Source: CAZKCK01 sp964552325 (GTDB lineage Bacteria; Bacteroidota; Bacteroidia; Bacteroidales; TTA-H9). Taken from it: DNA of 21,146 nt. Numbering within the stretch: position 1 is the first letter of the stretch; the number at the start of each line of letters is the position of its first letter. The stretch lies in the NCBI GenBank assembly GCA_964552325.1, contig CAZKHA010000050.1, forward strand, positions 1-21,146. Direction: 5' to 3'. Both the position numbers and the translations under genes were made by a program. Shown here in pieces: positions 16,372 through 21,146 of this stretch. The notes below the pieces were generated by a model. The model was given only the letters and a program-made list of their open reading frames with translations. It made no database searches and was not told the DNA's origin.

Positions 16372-16410
16372 CGCAAGCCTTCTAATACTATGCATTAAAA
16401 AAGGCTTGTG
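16372..16410 (+). other. Imperfect 10-bp hairpin upstream of the amylase gene
   Basis: CGCAAGCCTT (16372-16381) pairs with AAGGCTTGTG (16401-16410), nine Watson-Crick pairs and one G-U, with a 19-nt loop. No clean U tract follows, so it may be a structured RNA element or a decayed terminator. Confidence 0.35.
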
Positions 16411-16427
16411 TTTATACAAAAAACGAC

Positions 16428-16455
16428 AGGAACAACGGCATTTATGTTCCTTTTT
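16428..16455 (+). terminator. Candidate terminator-like hairpin before the amylase gene
   Basis: AGGAACA (16428-16434) pairs with TGTTCCT (16445-16451) around a 10-nt loop, with TTTT following (16452-16455). An A run (16418-16423) precedes it, so it could work on both strands. It lies about 90 bp before the amylase ATG and no gene directly precedes it on the plus strand. It could end a non-coding transcript from this region. Confidence 0.4.
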
Positions 16456-16544
16456 CAGCTAAATTTGGGTCGTAATAAACCTTCACGCAATTGAGGTGAA
16501 TATGGTTGCAAAAGGAATAGTATAGTGCATTAATCCAACGAATT

Positions 16545-18623
16545 ATGAAAAAGAAGTTTGGTTTTCTTCTCCTTATATTGATGCTTGTTTTAAGCAAACA
16601 GGCAGTTAGGGCACAAGCTCCCGCACAATGCCAAGATGTTATGCTTCAGGCATTTTATTGGGATTCATATGCTGATAGCAAATGGACCAAACTCCAAGCT
16701 GAGGCAGGTGAGTTATCATCGGCATTTACCATGGCTTGGCTTCCACCCAGCGGCAACTGCCAAAGCACAACTAGTATGGGATACCTTCCCATTTGGTGGT
16801 TCGATCAAAACAGTGCTTTTGGCACCCAACAAGAACTTAAAAACCTGGTTTCGACCTTATCGGGCTATGGCACCAAAACCATTGCCGATGTGGTGGTTAA
16901 CCATCGGGTTGGTGCTACCAACTGGACTGATTTCCCAACCGAGACCTACAACGGTGTAACCTATTCGATGGGACCTGCACAAATTTGCAGTACCGATGAA
17001 GTTGCCAATGAGCCAGGCCAACCTACTCCAACCGGCGCGCCCGATACGGGTGAAGATTTTAATGGTGGACGCGACCTTGACCATATAGGTGCTGTAGTAA
17101 AAAGCAACGTCAAGGGATATTTAAACTTCCTTAAAAACGAAATTGGGTATGCTGGTTGGCGATACGATATGACGAAGGGCTACTCTGCTGGATTCGTGAA
17201 TGAATACAATATTTCGGCCAATGCCTATTTTTCGGTAGGTGAGTACTTTGATGGCAGCTACGATGCTTGCAAGGCATGGGTGAATGGCTGCAGCAACAAC
17301 TCCACCACATTTGATTTCCCCCAGAAATTCAGGCTAAATGCAGCCATGTGGAACGGGGGAATGAACCTGACCGAATTGGTTTGGCTCATGAACGGAATCA
17401 CGCCCCAACCTGCCGGCTTAATACACCATCCCGACACAAAACGCTATGCCGTTACCTTTGTTGATAACCATGACACCTATGGTAACAGCAGCAATCAATT
17501 TACTGGAAACGTATTGGCAGCCAATGCATTTATTATTGCCTCGCCAGGCGTACCCTGTATATTTTTAAAGCATTGGAATGATAACAAGACTGCCATTTTT
17601 AAAATGATTGCAGCGCGCCGAGCCGTAAAACTGCATAGCGAGAGCAATGTGGTAGTAAATCAATACACCAGCAATTTATACGTGGCAACGGCAACGGGTT
17701 TGGCAGGTAGCTTAATCGTAAAAATTGGCAATGGAACGTATAATGCGCCAAGCGATTACACATTGGCCGCTTCGGGTACTGATTATGCCATGTGGATAAA
17801 ACAAACTGCAGCCACTCCACCCCAAGTTTTGGTTACACCTTGTGGAGGGACTTATTACACAACCCAAACGGTAAGCATGGCTTCAACGGCAGGGTCAACA
17901 ATTTACTATACCACCAACAACAGCACACCAACCACAGCTTCAACACCTTACACCCTACCTTTGGTAATAAGCAGCAATACAACCCTAAAAGTTGTAGCCT
18001 ATAATGCGGCATTTCAGGTTTACTCGAGCGTTTCGACCAACAACTATGTTATTAGCACCACCCCCACAAACATAAAAGTACGGTTTAAGGCCCCAACGGC
18101 TTGGAGTGCTTGCAAGGTATATTCATGGGTTGGCTCAACACCGCTTTGCGGATCGTGGCCTGGTAGTTCGATGACACTTGAAAATGATGGCTTTTATTCC
18201 TATACCATAACCGGGTTTACAAGCGTACCCATTGGTATTGTGTTTAATAACGGGGTTGGAAGCCAACAGACCATTGATTTATCGGCCTCTGAAAATACTT
18301 GTTGGGAAGCTGGTGTGTTAACGGGTGGAAAATACACAGCTATTGAGGTTACCTGCCCCACCGTTATTGGTATTGGAGAAGAAAATACGCGAGGAATTAA
18401 TTGCTATCCAAATCCTACCAAGGGTTTGCTTGTTGTTCAAACCGACCTCCAATCAACGAAATTAAACCTCTATAATGCAAGTGGAAAACGGATAGACTTC
18501 CTATCGCAAAAAACCCAAAACGGATGGGAACTTGATTTAAGAAACCATCCAAAGGGTTTGTATTTACTAAGAATTGAGGCTTGTAGTGGTGATGTTGAAT
18601 TTGTAAAAATAGTAAAGGAATAG
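16545..18623 (+). CDS. Secreted GH13 alpha-amylase with starch-binding-type modules and type IX sorting domain
   Basis: A 692-residue exported enzyme that should hydrolyse alpha-1,4-glucans. A signal peptide (1-~25, ending RAQA) precedes the GH13 barrel (~30-420). Catalytic regions seen: DVVVNH (115-120), GWRYDMTK with nucleophile D208, FSVGEYF with acid/base E233, and FVDNHDT with D310. A chitobiase C-terminal-like (CHB_HEX_C-type) domain follows (~425-505, GSTIYYTTNNSTPT). A domain resembling starch-binding CBM26 comes next (~510-590, with SWPGSSM), then a type IX (Por) sorting domain (~615-692, YPNPTKGLL to the C-terminal FVKIVKE). Secretion would thus run through Sec and then the type IX system to the cell surface or medium. 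A strong hairpin follows the gene. The CBM assignment is by motif and is less certain than the catalytic domain. Confidence 0.92.
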   Translation: MKKKFGFLLLILMLVLSKQAVRAQAPAQCQDVMLQAFYWDSYADSKWTKLQAEAGELSSAFTMAWLPPSGNCQSTTSMGYLPIWWFDQNSAFGTQQELKNLVSTLSGYGTKTIADVVVNHRVGATNWTDFPTETYNGVTYSMGPAQICSTDEVANEPGQPTPTGAPDTGEDFNGGRDLDHIGAVVKSNVKGYLNFLKNEIGYAGWRYDMTKGYSAGFVNEYNISANAYFSVGEYFDGSYDACKAWVNGCSNNSTTFDFPQKFRLNAAMWNGGMNLTELVWLMNGITPQPAGLIHHPDTKRYAVTFVDNHDTYGNSSNQFTGNVLAANAFIIASPGVPCIFLKHWNDNKTAIFKMIAARRAVKLHSESNVVVNQYTSNLYVATATGLAGSLIVKIGNGTYNAPSDYTLAASGTDYAMWIKQTAATPPQVLVTPCGGTYYTTQTVSMASTAGSTIYYTTNNSTPTTASTPYTLPLVISSNTTLKVVAYNAAFQVYSSVSTNNYVISTTPTNIKVRFKAPTAWSACKVYSWVGSTPLCGSWPGSSMTLENDGFYSYTITGFTSVPIGIVFNNGVGSQQTIDLSASENTCWEAGVLTGGKYTAIEVTCPTVIGIGEENTRGINCYPNPTKGLLVVQTDLQSTKLNLYNASGKRIDFLSQKTQNGWELDLRNHPKGLYLLRIEACSGDVEFVKIVKE

Positions 18624-18668
18624 AGGAGGTTTAGCGATCTAAATGATTCGGAATACGAAACCGGAAAC

Positions 18669-18697
18669 TTGATGGTATCTCATACCAATCAATTTTC
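18669..18697 (+). terminator. Rho-independent terminator after the amylase gene
   Basis: TTGATGGTAT (18669-18678) pairs with ATACCAATCAA (18682-18692) with one bulged base, a 3-nt CTC loop, and a TTTT tail (18693-18696). It is compact and 45 bp after the stop. It ends only 30 bp before the next start codon, so the downstream gene needs its own promoter close by or read-through. Confidence 0.65.
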
Positions 18698-18726
18698 TAA
18701 TAGACAAAAACAAGACCTGATTTCAG

Positions 18727-20949
18727 ATGAAAAAAAGTTTAATCAATTTTTTAAGCGCGATAGCCTTAATGGCGAATAGCTTATCGCCAGCTTGGGCGCA
18801 AGCGTGGCTACAACCCAAGCCCTGGGGCAATCCGGTGGCCGATTTATCCTTTTACACGGATAACCTGGGTTTGGCAGCCGTGCGCTACGATGGGCTTTAC
18901 CAAACCACAAATGCAGGCCTTGCATGGAACAAAACCTATGATTTAACAAGCTTTGACTGCAAACAAATTGAACTGAAAAGCAATGGGCATTCCGTTGTTG
19001 TCTGCGATTCGTTTATGCTCTGGTCAAACGATTTTGGAAGCAATTGGATACAACGTGGAGCGCTCAACAATAAGCACTACATTAAGGTTCAAATGCTTAA
19101 CAATACTGACTTTGTAAGTTTTCTTCAACTCGACACATATCGGGGGTATGCTATTGGCAAATCAACGGATGGAGGCCTTACTTGGCTAATTGACACCTTA
19201 CCTATGAATCAATCGCCTTGGTTACGCTTGGAATATACAGACATTGCCTTTGAATCCCTTACCAAAGGCATTGTGGTTGAGCATGAAGGCGAAATATTTA
19301 TAACCACTGATGGGGGAGTGAATCTTACTTCTGTATTTAATTCTACACAAAACGTACTGTTTAAAACCTGCGCTTGGCTAGCCCCTGGAGTTTACATGGC
19401 TGCCGGCGAACAAGGTTCGGGCAAATCTTTGGTACCAAAACCCAAGGACCTCAACTCAAAACATCCCAAGGTTGCGAATTCATTCACTTGGTATTGTCTC
19501 TCAACAGATGGTGGATTAAACTGGAATTATGGAACCCTACCTGGCGAATTAGATGTAATGCGTGTAAAGGTCAATCAAAACCCACACCGAGTGCTTTGCT
19601 CAGGCAGGTTTGCCGAAGGAAATGGTGTTAGCCTTTTTTACTCGAACGATACGGCCATAAATTGGAGCCAATTTTACATAAGCAATGGCATGCAAGCCAA
19701 GGCATTCGATATGACCGCTTCAGGTAACGCATGGGCTTACGAGGCTGAGGAATTTTATCAAGTATTTAAAGGCAACATGGGTTCACCTAACCTAAGCCTT
19801 GCCCCCCAAACTATTGCGGGCAACATTAATGCCATTAGCTTTGCTGGTACCAAAGGTTACCTAATTGAAGAAACAAAATTTGAATCGGAAAACACCCTTT
19901 ACAAAACCGATGATGGAGGTTTAACATGGTCAAGCCTTTCAAACATTCCGAATAATCCAACGGCGCTTTCGTTCGGTACTGAGACTGTAGGACTACTAAG
20001 CAGCGGCTCATATACAGGCATTTATAGAACTACAAATGGCGGACAACATTGGGATCTTTCGGGCACCATCCCCGGTGAAGCCAATTATCTAAATTTGTTT
20101 CCAACAGGTGAGGCCTGGCTTGGCGGAAGCAATATGCTTTACTTCTCCTCGGATTATGGTACTTTTTTCTACAGGATTGAACTCCCAAATTCATTGGCTT
20201 TCAACAATTATCAATTCGTATCGCCAAACGAAGGCTATGCTTATGGCAAAGAGACAAATACCGAGCAAGGGCTTGTTTGCAGCACTATGGATGGCGGTGT
20301 TACATGGGAACCCCATGCTTTTAATACCTCATTTTTCACGAAGATACGGATGATAAATGCCACGCAAGGTTATGCTATTTCAACAGATAGTATTGCGTAT
20401 AAAATTGACTTAGACCAAAACACAGCCGAGGTTATCCTAAGCAATTCAGGAAATACATCCTTACTTGATTTGGCTTTTAGCACTCTTACAGAAGGTTACA
20501 TCTTGGTTCGCCAACAAAGTGCGAATTCTGATGCCCTTAACTATCTTTACGAAACACAAGATGGCGGGCAAACTTGGATTGCTAATGGTCCCTATTGGAA
20601 CCTCAACAAAGTTCAATCATTTTATGGCATGAACGGAATGGCTTTTGGCGAAAACGGCCGCTTACTTTCGCTAGCCATGGGTTACCCGGTTGGGACTGAT
20701 AATGCAACCCAAACACAGAATTTATTGGTGAGCCCTAACCCAGCCAATGATTACTTTATCATCAAACAGGCTAACAACACGTTAGGACCAACTGAAGTTG
20801 CAATTTACGATTTACACGATACAGAAGTAACGAGCCAAATTTTACATCCTGGGCAAGATGCAGTATATGTTGGAATGTTGAGGGCTGGAGTTTATATTGT
20901 GGAGATTAAGGGCAGGCAAACCGAACGCCTTAAATTCATTAAACTATAA
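18727..20949 (+). CDS. Secreted Asp-box/Ycf48-like repeat protein with type IX sorting domain
   Basis: A 740-residue exported protein. A signal peptide (1-~25, ending AWAQA) is followed by a beta-propeller-like region with repeated Asp-box motifs of the form S/T-x-D-x-G-x-x-W: about 60-67, 100-107, 146-153, 259-266, 394-401, 435-442, 520-527 and 610-617, with weaker copies at 193, 306 and 474. This pattern is shared by BNR/sialidase-type propellers and Ycf48-like proteins, and is common in large Bacteroidota surface proteins. No catalytic residues for a sialidase are evident, so no enzymatic role is claimed. The C-terminal ~70 residues (SPNPANDYF to LKFIKL) form a type IX sorting domain. It follows the amylase gene by 103 bp, with a terminator between, so a shared function is not established. 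Confidence 0.85.
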   Translation: MKKSLINFLSAIALMANSLSPAWAQAWLQPKPWGNPVADLSFYTDNLGLAAVRYDGLYQTTNAGLAWNKTYDLTSFDCKQIELKSNGHSVVVCDSFMLWSNDFGSNWIQRGALNNKHYIKVQMLNNTDFVSFLQLDTYRGYAIGKSTDGGLTWLIDTLPMNQSPWLRLEYTDIAFESLTKGIVVEHEGEIFITTDGGVNLTSVFNSTQNVLFKTCAWLAPGVYMAAGEQGSGKSLVPKPKDLNSKHPKVANSFTWYCLSTDGGLNWNYGTLPGELDVMRVKVNQNPHRVLCSGRFAEGNGVSLFYSNDTAINWSQFYISNGMQAKAFDMTASGNAWAYEAEEFYQVFKGNMGSPNLSLAPQTIAGNINAISFAGTKGYLIEETKFESENTLYKTDDGGLTWSSLSNIPNNPTALSFGTETVGLLSSGSYTGIYRTTNGGQHWDLSGTIPGEANYLNLFPTGEAWLGGSNMLYFSSDYGTFFYRIELPNSLAFNNYQFVSPNEGYAYGKETNTEQGLVCSTMDGGVTWEPHAFNTSFFTKIRMINATQGYAISTDSIAYKIDLDQNTAEVILSNSGNTSLLDLAFSTLTEGYILVRQQSANSDALNYLYETQDGGQTWIANGPYWNLNKVQSFYGMNGMAFGENGRLLSLAMGYPVGTDNATQTQNLLVSPNPANDYFIIKQANNTLGPTEVAIYDLHDTEVTSQILHPGQDAVYVGMLRAGVYIVEIKGRQTERLKFIKL

Positions 20950-21146
20950 ATGCTGTAGCTTACTAAATTTGCAAAACTACCCTGAATGAATGTAAAACGA
21001 AACGCCACTGCTTATTCTAGCGAAAAATGATCTGATTGTTAGCCATTTTATAAGATAATTCGGAAGGTGAATTTCAGTTGCCAAAAACTATTCATGAATA
21101 CTATTTATAAAACCCTTAGGTCGATAAACATCATTTCCCCATAATC

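Larger units (their letters stand above)
15825..16544. other. 720-bp intergenic region without a credible gene
   Basis: No reading frame here exceeds about 70 codons, and none resembles a known protein. The stretch contains a hairpin just after the acyl-CoA synthetase gene, a degenerate 21-bp tandem repeat (15992-16096), a distant 7-bp inverted repeat (TGCCAGC 16267-16273 with GCTGGCA 16341-16347), and two hairpins before the amylase gene. No convincing promoter for the amylase was found. Confidence 0.7.

Noticed and set aside
16207..16419. 70-codon minus-strand reading frame in the gene-free stretch
   Set aside because: Its translation has no recognisable domain, it spans the hairpins, and it has no promoter or ribosome-binding site. 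It is likely chance.
20964..20971. TAAATTTG, an exact -7 match near the right edge
   Set aside because: No -33 element is visible and no gene start follows within the window, so there is nothing to assign it to.
20950..21146. Possible gene or terminator in the final 197 bases
   Set aside because: No reading frame of useful length and no strong hairpin with a T tract was seen.

Overview
The window looks like chromosomal DNA from an anaerobic or facultatively anaerobic, fermentative member of the Bacteroidota. Three things support this: two secreted proteins end in type IX secretion (Por) C-terminal sorting domains, several candidate promoters carry the Bacteroidota -7 motif TAnnTTTG, and most start codons lack a Shine-Dalgarno sequence. 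I cannot place it below phylum from sequence alone.

About two thirds of the window (1-13938) is an [FeFe]-hydrogenase locus around a divergent intergenic region (3241-3727). To the left, on the minus strand, is a three-gene operon: a small thioredoxin-like [2Fe-2S] ferredoxin, a sensory-type [FeFe]-hydrogenase-like protein ending in a PAS domain, and a SpoIIE/PP2C-type serine phosphatase cut by the window edge. To the right, on the plus strand, are the NuoE-like, NuoF-like and catalytic subunits of a trimeric, probably electron-bifurcating, NAD-linked hydrogenase (hydC-hydB-hydA). These are followed by a second sensory hydrogenase fused to a histidine kinase, a stand-alone receiver protein, a receiver-histidine kinase hybrid, the NADH/NAD+-responsive repressor Rex, the H-cluster maturase HydG, and a small TM1266-family regulator. 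HydE and HydF are not in the window.

The catalytic enzyme would exchange electrons between NADH, ferredoxin and H2. Two H-cluster-like sensors, one per side and with different outputs (phosphatase versus kinase/phosphorelay), would read H2 or redox state. Rex would read NADH/NAD+. The divergent region holds two abutting 18-bp Rex-type palindromes (3476-3493 and 3493-3510) at a plausible promoter for hydCBA, followed by a predicted leader of about 190 nt with several inverted repeats.

The rest is ordinary. There is a long-chain acyl-CoA synthetase (14028-15824), then a 720-bp non-coding stretch with a degenerate 21-bp tandem repeat and two hairpins, then two exported proteins: a GH13 alpha-amylase with starch-binding-type modules (16545-18623) and an Asp-box/Ycf48-like repeat protein (18727-20949). 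The last 197 bases hold no recognisable gene. I saw no rRNA, tRNA, CRISPR array or insertion sequence.
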